A stretch of DNA of 64,000 nucleotides from Caulobacter endophyticus. GTDB taxonomy: Bacteria > Pseudomonadota > Alphaproteobacteria > Caulobacterales > Caulobacteraceae. The translations under genes and the position numbers were made by a program. The notes beneath the pieces were generated by a model. It saw nothing but the letters and a program-made list of their open reading frames with translations. It searched no databases and was not told where the DNA came from. Below, in pieces: positions 25,685-34,928 of the stretch (position 1 is the stretch's first letter; every line of letters begins with the position of its first letter). The DNA lies in contig NZ_QDKQ01000077.1 of the NCBI RefSeq assembly GCF_003116815.1, positions 124,001-188,000 of the forward strand, written 5' to 3'.

Positions 25685-26479
25685 ATGCTTCCCTCGCTCT
25701 TTGTCAGTCACGGGGCGCCGACCCTGCCAATGACCGACGCGCCGGCAAAAACCTTCCTGGAGGGCCTTGCCGGCCATCTGCCGCAACGGCCCAAGGCGAT
25801 CCTCGTGATTTCCGCCCACTGGGAGACGGCCGTGCCCACCGTGAACGCGGTGGACGCCAACGAGACGATCCACGACTTCGGCGGCTTCCCGCGCGCGCTC
25901 TACGAGCTGCAATACGCCGCGCCGGGCTCGCAAGCCCTTGCCCAGCGGGTCGGCGCGCTCCTGTCGGCCCAGGGGTTGGCCTGCGCTCAGGACACGCGCC
26001 GAGGGCTGGACCACGGCGCCTGGACGCCGTTGCTCCTGGCGTTTCCCGACGCGGACATTCCGGTGGTGCAGCTGTCGGTGCAGAGCGGTTTTGGCCCCGC
26101 CTATCACCTCGCGCTCGGACGGACCCTGCAGCCGCTGCGGGAGGAAGGCGTGCTGATCCTGGGATCGGGGTCGTTCACCCACGACCTTTCCCAGTTTCGC
26201 CATTATCGCCAAGCCGTCGGTCATGCCGAGCCAGAGTGGGTCAGCGCCTTCGCAGACTGGTTCGACCTGGCGCTCAGCCAGAACCGAACCTCCGATCTCC
26301 TCGACTATCGCCGGCTGGCGCCTTTCGCCACCCGCAACCATCCCACCGAGGAGCATCTGTTGCCGCTCTACGTGGCGCTGGGGGCCGGGGGCGCGGATCC
26401 CCGCGTCGAGCGGCTGCACGCCAGCACCACGCACGGGGTGCTGCGGATGGACGTCTATAGTTTTGGAGTTTCTCAATGA
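25685..26479 (+). CDS. ygiD: DODA-type extradiol ring-cleaving dioxygenase
   Basis: A protein of 264 residues of the LigB/DODA family. The zinc or iron ligands and active-site His are visible in FVSHGAPT (H9), ISAHWET (H45) and the LGSGSFTHDLSQ segment, with a late NHPTEEHLLPLYVALGA block. E. coli YgiD is a 4,5-DOPA extradiol dioxygenase. The natural substrate here is probably a catechol or hydroquinone, given the DoxX, esterase and quinone-reductase neighbours. The stop overlaps the next start (ATGA). Confidence 0.92.
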   Translation: MLPSLFVSHGAPTLPMTDAPAKTFLEGLAGHLPQRPKAILVISAHWETAVPTVNAVDANETIHDFGGFPRALYELQYAAPGSQALAQRVGALLSAQGLACAQDTRRGLDHGAWTPLLLAFPDADIPVVQLSVQSGFGPAYHLALGRTLQPLREEGVLILGSGSFTHDLSQFRHYRQAVGHAEPEWVSAFADWFDLALSQNRTSDLLDYRRLAPFATRNHPTEEHLLPLYVALGAGGADPRVERLHASTTHGVLRMDVYSFGVSQ

Positions 26480-27159
26480 CCGTTCTCCGGTTCGGGCCGG
26501 CGACGCAGGCCGACGCTTTGGTCCTGCTCCTGCACGGCGTGGGCGCCTCGGCCGAGGCGATGCGGCCGCTGGCCAGTCTGCTTTCGGCGCGGCTGCCGAA
26601 CGCGGCCGTTCTCGCGCCCGACGGAACTGCGCCTTTCGACATGGGACCTGGCGGGCGCCAATGGTTCAGCGTCAGGGGCGTGAGCGAAGACAATCGCAAG
26701 GCGCGGGTCGAAGCGGCCCTGCCGGCGATCGAGACCCTGTTGGACGAAGCCTGCGCGCTGGTCGGCGTGCCGCGCGAGCGCGCCGTCGTGGCCGGCTTCA
26801 GCCAGGGCGCGATCCTGGCCTTGCATCTAGCGGCGGCCGCCAAGCAGCCGCCCGCCGCGATCGTCGCGCTCGCTGGACGCCTGTCGGCGGGGCCGTTGCT
26901 GACGCATCCGGGGCCCCGGCCTTCCGTCTTCATGAGCCACGGCGCCCAAGACCGCGTCATCGCCCTGAGCGATGCTCAACACGCCGCCGACGCCCTGCGA
27001 GCGATCGGCGCGGAAGTCCAATTCGAGCAGATCCCCGATCACGGGCACAGCATCGATCCGCGACAGGTCGAGTCGGTGGCGCGATATGTGGCCGCAAGGC
27101 TCCCTAGCGGGCGGATGGACCTTGCCCAGGCCGCCAAGCCGCACAGGCGCGAAAGCTGA
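26476..27159 (+). CDS. Carboxylesterase/phospholipase-type hydrolase (MhqD-like)
   Basis: A protein of 227 residues with an alpha/beta fold of the phospholipase/carboxylesterase family. It has LLLHGVGASAEAM, the nucleophile elbow VVAGFSQGAILAL, a catalytic Asp in SHGAQDRVI and His in IPDHGHSID. MhqD of Bacillus, a member of this family, is co-induced with quinone-detoxification genes. It overlaps the dioxygenase gene by 4 nt and lies 7 nt before the quinone reductase, so one operon is near certain. Confidence 0.88.
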   Translation: MTVLRFGPATQADALVLLLHGVGASAEAMRPLASLLSARLPNAAVLAPDGTAPFDMGPGGRQWFSVRGVSEDNRKARVEAALPAIETLLDEACALVGVPRERAVVAGFSQGAILALHLAAAAKQPPAAIVALAGRLSAGPLLTHPGPRPSVFMSHGAQDRVIALSDAQHAADALRAIGAEVQFEQIPDHGHSIDPRQVESVARYVAARLPSGRMDLAQAAKPHRRES

Positions 27160-27166
27160 GATTGTC

Positions 27167-28165
27167 ATGGCCCAACCGCAAGTCGCCCACGCCATCGTCA
27201 TGGACCGGTATGGCGGCCCCGAGGTCCTCACCTGGCGGGCAGGCGGACTGGCGCCTTTAACGCCGGGACTGGTCCGGATCCGCACGCGCCTGGCGGCTGT
27301 CAATCATACCGACCTGAAGATCCGGGCGGGGATCTGGCCGATCCGGTCGGCCAAGCCTTTTCCCTACACGCCCGGTGTCGAGCTCGTCGGTGACATCGTC
27401 GAGCTTGCCGATGGCGTCATGGATCTGGAGATCGGCCAGACGGTGATCACCATGATGCAGGGGCTTGGCGGCGTGCGCGCCGAACACCCGGGGGCCTACG
27501 CCGAGTTCGTCTCGGTTTCGGCCAGCGCCGTATGCCCCTTGCCGCCGGATCTGGATCTGGCGAGCGTGGCGGCGTTGGGCCTGGCCGGGGTCACCGCCTT
27601 TGAAGGTCTGGGCCGCCTGGGCCCGCTGACGGGCAGGCGTCTTCTGGTGACCGGAGCGGCGGGGGGCGTCGGCTCGGCGGCGGTCGCGATCGGCAAGGTG
27701 CTCGGCGCAGAAGTCCATGGTCTGGTCACGCGCCAGAACCAGGTCGACCGCGTGCTCGCGCAGGGAGCCCGGCGCGCCATCGTCGTCGACCGAGGCGGCC
27801 CGGCTATGCTGGGCGTCAAGCAATATGACGGGATTTTCGACACGGTCGGGGGGGCGGGCTTCGCCCCTTGCGTCCAGGCCTTGGTCGATGGCGGGACGCT
27901 CTGCCTCGTCGGCGCGGTCGGCGGCGGCGACGTCGCCTTCGATGCGTGGGACCTCATCAGGCCGGTGGTCTTGACCGGCTATTCCACCGAAACGCTAGAC
28001 GGGGTCGCGCTCGCACGCGCGGTGGCGGCGCTCTGCGCCGGGCTCCAGGCCGGCGTGTTGTCGCCGCCGCCCTATGAGATCCTGCCGCTCCGCCAGGCCC
28101 AGACCGCCCACCGACGGCTCGAGGCGGGCGGGCAGGTGGGGCGGATCCTCCTGTCGGCGGAGTAA
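27167..28165 (+). CDS. Zinc-independent quinone oxidoreductase (MDR family)
   Basis: A protein of 332 residues of the medium-chain dehydrogenase/reductase family. An N-terminal GroES-like domain (VNHTDLKIRAG, FPYTPGVELVGDI) is followed by a Rossmann domain with LLVTGAAGGVGSAAVAIGK. The structural zinc Cys cluster is absent, as in NADPH:quinone reductases and enoyl reductases. It would reduce quinones with NADPH in the cytoplasm. It is the last gene of the doxX-ygiD-esterase operon and convergent with a LysR gene. Confidence 0.9.
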   Translation: MAQPQVAHAIVMDRYGGPEVLTWRAGGLAPLTPGLVRIRTRLAAVNHTDLKIRAGIWPIRSAKPFPYTPGVELVGDIVELADGVMDLEIGQTVITMMQGLGGVRAEHPGAYAEFVSVSASAVCPLPPDLDLASVAALGLAGVTAFEGLGRLGPLTGRRLLVTGAAGGVGSAAVAIGKVLGAEVHGLVTRQNQVDRVLAQGARRAIVVDRGGPAMLGVKQYDGIFDTVGGAGFAPCVQALVDGGTLCLVGAVGGGDVAFDAWDLIRPVVLTGYSTETLDGVALARAVAALCAGLQAGVLSPPPYEILPLRQAQTAHRRLEAGGQVGRILLSAE

Positions 28166-28189
28166 GCGCGCGGGCGGCCAGCGCGTGGG

Positions 28190-29071
28190 TCAGCCGAACC
28201 GCTCGACGGCGAAGGTGATGAAGCTCCTAAGCTTGGGCGTCACGCGACGGTCCGGCGCATAGAGCAGGTGCAGGGGGCGAGGGGGCGCCTTGTAGTCCTC
28301 GAGCAGTCGCACGAGCCGCCCCTGCGCGATCGGCGCACGCACGACCTCCGCCGGCTGAAGCAGCACGCCCAGCCCGGCCAGGGCGGCGCACAGCAGCGGC
28401 TCGCCATGATCGACCATAAGGCGTCCCGACACGGGAACGACCACGCGGCCTTCAGGTCCCTCGAAGGTCCAGTGCGACCGCAACTCGGTATGAGAAAAGC
28501 CGAGACATTCGTGTTCCTGCAGATCGAGTGGCGAGGTCAGCGGCGCTCGTCCGTCCAGATAGGCGGGCGCGGCGCAGAGCACCAACTCGTAGGGGGCCAG
28601 GGCGCGGGCCATCAACTGGCTATCGGACAGAACGCCGATCCGAAACACCGCGTCGTAGCCCTCGTCGACGAGATCGACAGCGCGGTTGCTGAGCGTCAGC
28701 TCCACCGCGACTTGAGGATGGGCCTTCATGTAGTCGGGGAGGGCCGGCGCCAAGGTGTTCATGCCAAAGCTCACGGGGGCGTTGATCCGCAGGCGTCCGG
28801 TCGGGGCCGCCTGGGTCTCTGCCGCCAGTCCCTCGGCGGCTTCCACCTCGGCCAGGATGATCTTGGCGCGATCGTAGAAGGTTCGGCCAAAGTCGGTCAG
28901 GCTCTGGCGCCGCGTCGTGCGTAACAGCAGCTGAACCCCTAGATGCTGCTCGAGCCTTTGCACGTGCTTGCCCACGAGCTGGGGCGACATCAGCAATGCG
29001 TCCGCCGCGGCGCTGAACGAGCCCAACTCCACCGTGCGGACGAACACGGCCATGGCCTGCAAACGGTCCAT
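28190..29071 (-). CDS. LysR-family transcriptional regulator
   Basis: A protein of 293 residues with a typical N-terminus (MDRLQAMAVFVRTVELGSFS) and SPQLVGKHVQRLEQHLGVQL recognition region, then the effector domain with APVSFGMNTLAPALP. This belongs to the large DhaR/YafC-like group. It is read in the same direction as, and 62 nt after, the efflux operon, and it is convergent with the quinone reductase, so its target is not clear from position. Confidence 0.92.
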   Translation of the reverse strand: MDRLQAMAVFVRTVELGSFSAAADALLMSPQLVGKHVQRLEQHLGVQLLLRTTRRQSLTDFGRTFYDRAKIILAEVEAAEGLAAETQAAPTGRLRINAPVSFGMNTLAPALPDYMKAHPQVAVELTLSNRAVDLVDEGYDAVFRIGVLSDSQLMARALAPYELVLCAAPAYLDGRAPLTSPLDLQEHECLGFSHTELRSHWTFEGPEGRVVVPVSGRLMVDHGEPLLCAALAGLGVLLQPAEVVRAPIAQGRLVRLLEDYKAPPRPLHLLYAPDRRVTPKLRSFITFAVERFG

Positions 29072-29133
29072 TCCCTACCAAACGGCTTGATTGACGGGCG
29101 CGCCGCGCCAGCGCGCGATCGGGTGCGCGGACG

Positions 29134-30663
29134 CTATTCCATCACGCGCTGCAGCGCCATCACCGCCGCGCCGACCAGGCCAACAACGGCGATCACCACG
29201 AAGTAGTCGAGACAGGCCAGCAGGCTGGCCTGCTGGGCCAGCTGCTGGGCCAGCTGTCCCAGCGCCGCGGCGCTGGCCTGACCGGGGGCCATGTGGGCGT
29301 CCAGCGCGTTTGCGAGGTTCTGCGCCGCCGGGGCGAAGGCGGGATCGCCCGCGGTGAACCGGTTGTTGAGGACCGCGTAATGGGCCGTAGTGCGCCACTG
29401 AAGGAGAATTGTGGCGACCGCGACGCCCACCGACGTGCCGATCTGGCCGACCATGTTCTTCAGCTGCTGGGCGCTGGTCATGGTCGCCTCATGCTGCTGG
29501 AAGTCGCGGAAGGTCTGATTGGCCGTGGTGGCCATCAGCAACATGATGAAGGCGCCGTTGAGCAACAGCGCCGGCAAGACCTGGCGCCAAAGATCCGCCC
29601 CGCCCGTCAGGCCCGACAGCCGCAGTCCAAAGGCGCCCAAGGCCAGAAAGCCGGCCACGAAATACTTCTTCGGCTTTGGCCAGCGGGGGAGCGTCTTGGC
29701 CATGACCAACCAGGTCAGCAGGGCGGCCGACAAGCCCAGCGTCTGGAAACCGCCCACCGTCTGCCAAGCAAAGCCCAACGTCTTCTGCATGAAGACGGGC
29801 AGCATGTAGGTGTTGGCTCCCAGGGCGACATAGGCGACGAAATAGATCCCCAGCCCGACGCCGTAGCGCTTCTGGGCCAAAGGCTTGAGCGCCAGCAGCG
29901 GCCGGGCGTGACCGCGCATCAGCCAGAACGGATGCCAGAGCAGCAGCGCCGCCGCGCCCAGCCCCAGCAGCAGGAGCGAAAGATTGCTGTAGAAGTCGTA
30001 CTGGGCGCGCTGCAGGACGAAGAGCAGCAAGAAGCTGCCCGCGCCGAGCGAAAGCGCCAGAAAGGGATGGGACTGGCTACGCTCGTGGGGCGCGGCCGGC
30101 TCCGAGGGCAGGGCGAAGCTGGCCACCATGGCGGTCGCCAGCGCCAGGCTGGCCAGGATAACGAAGATCGCGTTCCAGGCGTCCCCGGCCACGGCCAGGG
30201 CCGCCAGACCTGGGGCCAGGGCGATGCCGCCTCCCAGGCCCGAGGCGAAGAACTTGATGCCCCCGAACCGCTGGGGCCCCGGCGCGAAGTGCTGCACCAT
30301 GACCCGGCCGGAGGTCATGAACGCGGCCCCGCCCAGGCCCATTACGCAACGGCCCAGGAAAAACTCTCCAAAGCCCCGGCTCAGCGCGCAGACCATGGCG
30401 CCGATCGCGAAGATGGTCAGCGAAAGCTGGACGTAGCGGCGCCAGCCCAGGCGCTCGACCAGCCAGCGCTGCTTGGCGATGGTCAGGACCGCCAAGGCGG
30501 CGTAGCCGGCCGTCGCGACGCTGAACTCCTCCGGGGAGGCGCCGATCTCGCCCATGATCGGGCCGGCGGCGAAGGCCACCATGCCCGACTGCAGAAACTC
30601 CAGAGCGGTCAGCAGCAGGATCGTCAGCCGCCGGGCGCCGGGGTGTGGCGCGGCGCGGCTCAT
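29134..30663 (-). CDS. MFS multidrug transporter, EmrB/DHA2-like
   Basis: A protein of 509 residues with about fourteen membrane helices. The usual MFS helix 2-3 motif is modified (LVERLGWRRYVQL), and the motif C region reads GLGGAAFMTSGRVMVQHF. The length and the late QQHEATMTSAQQLKNMVGQIG segment fit DHA2 exporters that work with an EmrA-type adaptor. It overlaps the HlyD gene by 4 nt and is the third gene of a tripartite efflux operon (outer-membrane factor, adaptor, pump). Confidence 0.9.
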   Translation of the reverse strand: MSRAAPHPGARRLTILLLTALEFLQSGMVAFAAGPIMGEIGASPEEFSVATAGYAALAVLTIAKQRWLVERLGWRRYVQLSLTIFAIGAMVCALSRGFGEFFLGRCVMGLGGAAFMTSGRVMVQHFAPGPQRFGGIKFFASGLGGGIALAPGLAALAVAGDAWNAIFVILASLALATAMVASFALPSEPAAPHERSQSHPFLALSLGAGSFLLLFVLQRAQYDFYSNLSLLLLGLGAAALLLWHPFWLMRGHARPLLALKPLAQKRYGVGLGIYFVAYVALGANTYMLPVFMQKTLGFAWQTVGGFQTLGLSAALLTWLVMAKTLPRWPKPKKYFVAGFLALGAFGLRLSGLTGGADLWRQVLPALLLNGAFIMLLMATTANQTFRDFQQHEATMTSAQQLKNMVGQIGTSVGVAVATILLQWRTTAHYAVLNNRFTAGDPAFAPAAQNLANALDAHMAPGQASAAALGQLAQQLAQQASLLACLDYFVVIAVVGLVGAAVMALQRVME

Positions 30664-31853
30664 GAGCGTGGGGCTGACGCAGGCGTGAGGTTGCGGGCGA
30701 TGATCCGGCGCACCTGCGCCTGGGCCCCGGCGTCCTCATCGTCGAAGATCGCGGTCGCATAAGCCTGGGCCTGGCGGGACCGCGCCTGGGTGATGCTGAC
30801 GCCGCGATGGCCGCGTGTGTCGATCTCCACGCGCATCGACAGGCCGATGCGCAAGGGGTTGTCGCGCAGCTGGCCGGGATCCAGCGCGATGCGGACCGGA
30901 ACGCGCTGAACGGTCTTGATCCAGTTACCCGTGGCGTTCTGCGCTGGGAGGAGGGCAAAGGCGCTGCCGGTGCCCGCGTCCAGGCCGACGACCCGTCCGG
31001 AGTATCGCAGCTTGCCGCCATAGATATCGGCGCTCAGCTGCACGGGTTGGCCGACGCGCAGATTGGCCAGTTGGGATTCCTTGAGGTTGGCGGTCACCCA
31101 AAGTTGGTCGAGGGGCACGATCGACATCAAGGCCGCGCCCGGCGTAACCCGCTGGCCGACCTGCACGGCGCGCTTAGTGACCATGCCTGAAACCGGCGCC
31201 TTCAGCTGGGCGCGATGGACGGCGATATAGGCTTCGCGCACCTGGGCGGCTGCGACCGCAACGTCCGGATGGGCCTCTATGGCCATGCCGTCGATCAGCG
31301 CCTGGCTGCCGGCATATTGTTGCTGGGCGGCGACCAGGGCCGCCTGGGCCGCGCGCAGGCTTTCCTCGGCATGCCGGATCTCCTCCATCGAGATCGCGCC
31401 GGTCTTGCCCAGCGGCGCGCGTCGCTCGTAGTCGGCTTGGGCGCGCGACAGGTCGGCGCGGCGCTGGTCGATCGTCGCCTGCATCTGGGCGGCCGCGGCG
31501 AACTGGCCGCGAACCTGTCGCACGGCGCGGCCCAGTTGCGCCTCGGCGCGATCCTGCGACAGCTGCGCGTCAAGGACGTTCAGGCGCACCAGCGACTGGC
31601 CGGCCATGACCCGGTCGGTGTTGTCGGCGGCGATCGCCACCACCGTGCCGGTGGTCTGCGGCGTCACCTGGACGACATTGCCCTCGACATAGGCGTCCTC
31701 GGTGACTTGCAGGTCGCGGCCCCACAAGAGCTCGCGGCCGCCGAAATAGAGACCGGCGCAGAGCAGAACGAGGCCCAGGGCGGTGCTGGCGCGATGGCGG
31801 GCGAAAAAGCCAGGAGCGGCGGGCGAGCCGGCGGGAGGCTGTGTCTGGGTCAT
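30660..31853 (-). CDS. EmrA/HlyD-family membrane fusion protein
   Basis: A protein of 397 residues starting at the ATG at 31853, with one membrane helix (about 20-40) and a beta-barrel/lipoyl/hairpin architecture. Notable parts are DAYVEGNVVQVTPQTTGTV, the long Ala/Gln-rich coiled-coil hairpin (about 90-200) and LKAPVSGMVTKRAVQVGQRV. It links the MFS pump to the outer-membrane factor in the periplasm. The gene follows the outer-membrane factor by 28 nt and overlaps the pump gene. Confidence 0.92.
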   Translation of the reverse strand: MTQTQPPAGSPAAPGFFARHRASTALGLVLLCAGLYFGGRELLWGRDLQVTEDAYVEGNVVQVTPQTTGTVVAIAADNTDRVMAGQSLVRLNVLDAQLSQDRAEAQLGRAVRQVRGQFAAAAQMQATIDQRRADLSRAQADYERRAPLGKTGAISMEEIRHAEESLRAAQAALVAAQQQYAGSQALIDGMAIEAHPDVAVAAAQVREAYIAVHRAQLKAPVSGMVTKRAVQVGQRVTPGAALMSIVPLDQLWVTANLKESQLANLRVGQPVQLSADIYGGKLRYSGRVVGLDAGTGSAFALLPAQNATGNWIKTVQRVPVRIALDPGQLRDNPLRIGLSMRVEIDTRGHRGVSITQARSRQAQAYATAIFDDEDAGAQAQVRRIIARNLTPASAPRS

Positions 31854-31881
31854 GGATTTCAAGGCTTGAGGAATGAGGAGA

Positions 31882-33324
31882 TCAGCTGTCGAGCACGCCG
31901 CCGCCCAGGGCGCGGGCGAGGTTGGCGTCCAGCTGCAAGGCGCGAACCTGCAGGTCGATAAGCTGCTTACGCTGGGCGAAGACCTGGCTCTGGGCGATGA
32001 GCACCTGCAGGTAGGGGGTCAGGCCGCTGCGGTAGCGTTGTATAGCCAGGTCATAGGCCGCCTCGGCCGTCTCGACCGCATCGACCTGCTCGGCCCTCTG
32101 CTGATCGAACCACTGCTGGGCGGTGATCTGGTCGACGACGTCGCGCATCGCCTCGACGAGGGTCTGGTTGTACTGCTCGACGGCCAGGTCGTGCTCGGCG
32201 TTGCGCGCGCCCAGATTGGCGCGCAAACGACCGCCGTCGAAGATCGGCAGGGTCAGGGCCGGCCCGATGCCGGCGATGGCGCTGCCGCCCTGGACCCAGT
32301 GATCCAGCCCCAGGCTCTGGGAGCCGACATAGGCGTTGAGGCTGATGTTGGGGTAGAACTGCGCCTTGGCGGCCTTGATGTCCTTGGCCGAGGCCTCAAC
32401 CCGCCAGCGCTGCGCCACGACGTCGGGGCGTCGGCCCAGGAGTTCGGCAGGCAGGTCGGCGGGCAGGGCGAGGGTCTGGCTCAGCGACAGGCTCGGGCGC
32501 TGCACGGCGCGGCCGCGGTCTGGGCCCTTTCCGGTCAGCGCCGCCAGCTGAGAGCGCGCCAGGTCGACCGCCTCGCGCTGGGTCAGGACCTGTTGGCGCG
32601 CCGGGGGCAGGGCGGCCTGGGCCTGCTTGAGGTCGACGGTCGAATCCAGCCCTGCGGCCACGCGCTGGCGGACCAGTTCGAGCGTGTCCTCGCGCTGCTT
32701 GACCACGCTCTCGGCCAGATCCAGCTGATCATGGGCCTGGGCCAGGCGGAAATAGACCTGGGTGGTCGAATAGGCGAGCATCAGCCGCGCGGCCTGGCTG
32801 TCGATCTGGCTGGCGTGAAGGCGATCGAGCGACGCCTCGATGAGGCTCTTGTTCTTGCCCCAGAAGTCCAGATCGTAGCTGGTCGCCAGGGTCGCGTCGT
32901 TGAACCAGTCCCAGGACCCGGCGAGCGGGTGGGGCGTGGTGCTGTGGCCGCTGAACCGTTGCTGCGTGGCCTTTGCGTTGAGATTGGCCTGCAGGTTTTG
33001 CGCAGCCCGCGCCGCGCCGCTCAGCGCCAAGGCCTGGTCAATGCGGGCCTGGGCCGCCCCGAGGCTGGGGTTGTCTGCCAGGACCTCGGCGACCAGGGCG
33101 TCCAGTTGTGGGTCGCCATAGCGCTTCCACCAGTCGCTTGCCGGCCAGGCGGCGGGCGACAAGGTCACCCCCTCCAGGGTCCTGGATGCGGCCAGACGGG
33201 ATGGGTCGGTCAGGCGCGCCTGGCTGGGCGCGACGCCGCCCATCCCCGCGCAACCAACGAGCGGCAGGGTCGAGACCAGCAGGGCGGCGAGCGCGGCGCG
33301 CGCGGTGCGGCGGGTAGGGCGCAT
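31882..33324 (-). CDS. Outer-membrane efflux lipoprotein, NodT/OprM family
   Basis: A protein of 480 residues with a lipoprotein signal (LPLVGC lipobox). Two tandem OEP domains include DWWKRYGDPQLDALV, TSYDLDFWGKN and LGRRPDVVAQRWRVEASAKD, which are all typical NodT family text. It forms the outer-membrane channel of the tripartite efflux system encoded downstream. The ATG at 33324 begins the lipoprotein signal. A hairpin at 33396-33434 separates it from the upstream dehydrogenase operon, so it probably has its own promoter within the 122-nt gap. Confidence 0.93.
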   Translation of the reverse strand: MRPTRRTARAALAALLVSTLPLVGCAGMGGVAPSQARLTDPSRLAASRTLEGVTLSPAAWPASDWWKRYGDPQLDALVAEVLADNPSLGAAQARIDQALALSGAARAAQNLQANLNAKATQQRFSGHSTTPHPLAGSWDWFNDATLATSYDLDFWGKNKSLIEASLDRLHASQIDSQAARLMLAYSTTQVYFRLAQAHDQLDLAESVVKQREDTLELVRQRVAAGLDSTVDLKQAQAALPPARQQVLTQREAVDLARSQLAALTGKGPDRGRAVQRPSLSLSQTLALPADLPAELLGRRPDVVAQRWRVEASAKDIKAAKAQFYPNISLNAYVGSQSLGLDHWVQGGSAIAGIGPALTLPIFDGGRLRANLGARNAEHDLAVEQYNQTLVEAMRDVVDQITAQQWFDQQRAEQVDAVETAEAAYDLAIQRYRSGLTPYLQVLIAQSQVFAQRKQLIDLQVRALQLDANLARALGGGVLDS

Positions 33325-33395
33325 GGGACTTTCTACGGGTGCGTCCCCCGGATCGCGGACCTGGGGGCTTGGGCGAAAAGTGAAGAGGAGTGGAC

Positions 33396-33434
33396 GGCGC
33401 GCATCCCTTTGGGGGGATGGGGAGGATGCGCGCC
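33396..33434 (-). terminator. Hairpin between the dehydrogenase and efflux operons
   Basis: Perfect 11-bp inverted repeat GGCGCGCATCC / GGATGCGCGCC with a 17-nt loop, 13 nt after the aldehyde dehydrogenase stop. On the minus strand it is followed by a pyrimidine-rich CTCCTCTTCACTTTTC run, consistent with a terminator. Confidence 0.6.
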
Positions 33435-33446
33435 GCCCGGGCCAGC

Positions 33447-34898
33447 CTAGAACGGGTAGGGCTGGCTGGCCTGTTCGATGGTGACCCACTTCAGTTCGGT
33501 GAACTGGTCGATCACCGCGCGGCCGTCGAAGCGGCCATAGCCGGACTGCTTCATGCCGCCATAGGGAGCCTGCGGCTCGTTCTGGACCGTCGCGCCATTG
33601 ATGTGCACGCAGCCGGCCTCGATGCGCGAGGCCACGTCCAGGGCGCGGGTGACGTCGCGCCCGAACACCGCCGAGGACAGGCCATAAGGGGTGTCGTTAG
33701 CCACCCGCACGGCCTCTTCGACGCCGTCGACCCGCACGATGGTGGTGATCGGGCCGAAGGTCTCCTCGTCATAGATCTCCATGCCGGGGGTCACATGGTC
33801 GACGATGGTGGCGGGCATGATCGCGCCATCGGCCTTGCCGCCGGCGGCCAGGACCGCGCCCTTGGCCAGGGCGTCGTCGATCAGGCCGTTGATCCGGCCG
33901 CCCGAGGCCTTGGAAATCACCGGGCCGATGACGCAGGCTGCGCCATTGGCCGGATCGCCGACCGGCAGGGCCGCGGCGCGCTGAGCGAATTTCCCCACGA
34001 AGGCGTCGGCCACCTTGCTGTCGACCACGAAGCGCTCGGTCGACATGCAAATCTGGCCTTGATAGAGGAACGAGCCGAAAATGGCGGCGTTGACCGCCCC
34101 GTCCAGGTCCGCATCGTCCAGCACCACGAACGGCGCCTTGCCGCCCAGCTCCAGCAGGCAGGGCTTGAGCTGGGTGGCGGCCTTCTGCGCGATGATCCGG
34201 CCGACCCGCGTCGAGCCGGTGAAGTTGATCCGGCGCACGGCCGGATGGGCGATCAGGGCGTCGATGACGTCGGCGGCGTCTTCAGGAGCGTTGGTCAGGA
34301 AGTTCAGCACCCCAGCCGGCAAGCCCGCCTCGTAAAGCGCCTCGGCGATCAGGGCGTGGGTCATGGGGCTGCTTTCGGACGCCTTGAACACCACGCTGTT
34401 GCCGCAGGCGATCGGATAGGCGATCGCCCGGGCGGCCAGCAGCACCGGCCCGTTCCACGGTACGATCGACAACACAACGCCGGCCGATTGGCGCAGCGTC
34501 ATCGACAGGGTCCCGGGCTTGTCGGTCGGGATGGTCTCGCCCTGAATCTGGGTGGTCAGGCCGGCGGCCTCGCGAAACAGGGCCGCCGAACCCATCACAT
34601 TGAACATGGCCCAGGCCTCGGCCGCGCCGATCTCCAGCGCCATGGCCGACTTGAACGCCTCGAGCTTGGTCTCCAGGATATCGGCCGCCTTGAGAAGGAT
34701 CGCTCGGCGTTGCGTCGGACCGGTGCGCGACCAGGTCTTGAAGGCCGCGGCGGCGGAACCGGCCGCATCCTGAGCGTCCGCCACGGTGGCGGCCGCGGCG
34801 GTTGTGACGAGATCGCCGCTCACCGGGCCGCGGCGCTCGAAGGTCTTGCCCGAGGCGCTCGGGCGCCGGGTATTGTCGATCGTCAGTTCAGTTTCCAT
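33447..34898 (-). CDS. Aromatic aldehyde dehydrogenase (vanillin/salicylaldehyde type)
   Basis: A protein of 483 residues of the ALDH superfamily. The nucleotide-binding WNGPVLLAARAIAYPIACGN region, the Glu in CLLELGGKAP and the catalytic Cys in YQGQICMSTER are all present, with EETFGPI near the end. The QGQICMSTER form and the NAPEDAADVIDALIAHP segment point to the vanillin / salicylaldehyde / benzaldehyde dehydrogenase group. It follows the aryl-alcohol dehydrogenase gene by 30 nt, so the pair would oxidise an aryl alcohol to the acid. Confidence 0.9.
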   Translation of the reverse strand: METELTIDNTRRPSASGKTFERRGPVSGDLVTTAAAATVADAQDAAGSAAAAFKTWSRTGPTQRRAILLKAADILETKLEAFKSAMALEIGAAEAWAMFNVMGSAALFREAAGLTTQIQGETIPTDKPGTLSMTLRQSAGVVLSIVPWNGPVLLAARAIAYPIACGNSVVFKASESSPMTHALIAEALYEAGLPAGVLNFLTNAPEDAADVIDALIAHPAVRRINFTGSTRVGRIIAQKAATQLKPCLLELGGKAPFVVLDDADLDGAVNAAIFGSFLYQGQICMSTERFVVDSKVADAFVGKFAQRAAALPVGDPANGAACVIGPVISKASGGRINGLIDDALAKGAVLAAGGKADGAIMPATIVDHVTPGMEIYDEETFGPITTIVRVDGVEEAVRVANDTPYGLSSAVFGRDVTRALDVASRIEAGCVHINGATVQNEPQAPYGGMKQSGYGRFDGRAVIDQFTELKWVTIEQASQPYPF

Positions 34899-34928
34899 GA
34901 CAGAGGTCCTTGGTGAGACAGCGGGCGA

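Noticed and set aside
31873..33450. Rightward 525-codon open frame
   Set aside because: It is antisense to the NodT-family efflux lipoprotein and has no domain; composition is that of a shadow frame.
33325..33489. N-terminal extension of the efflux lipoprotein to 33489
   Set aside because: The extra 55 residues precede a lipoprotein signal and overlap the end of the aldehyde dehydrogenase gene and its terminator; the ATG at 33324 fits the signal peptide.
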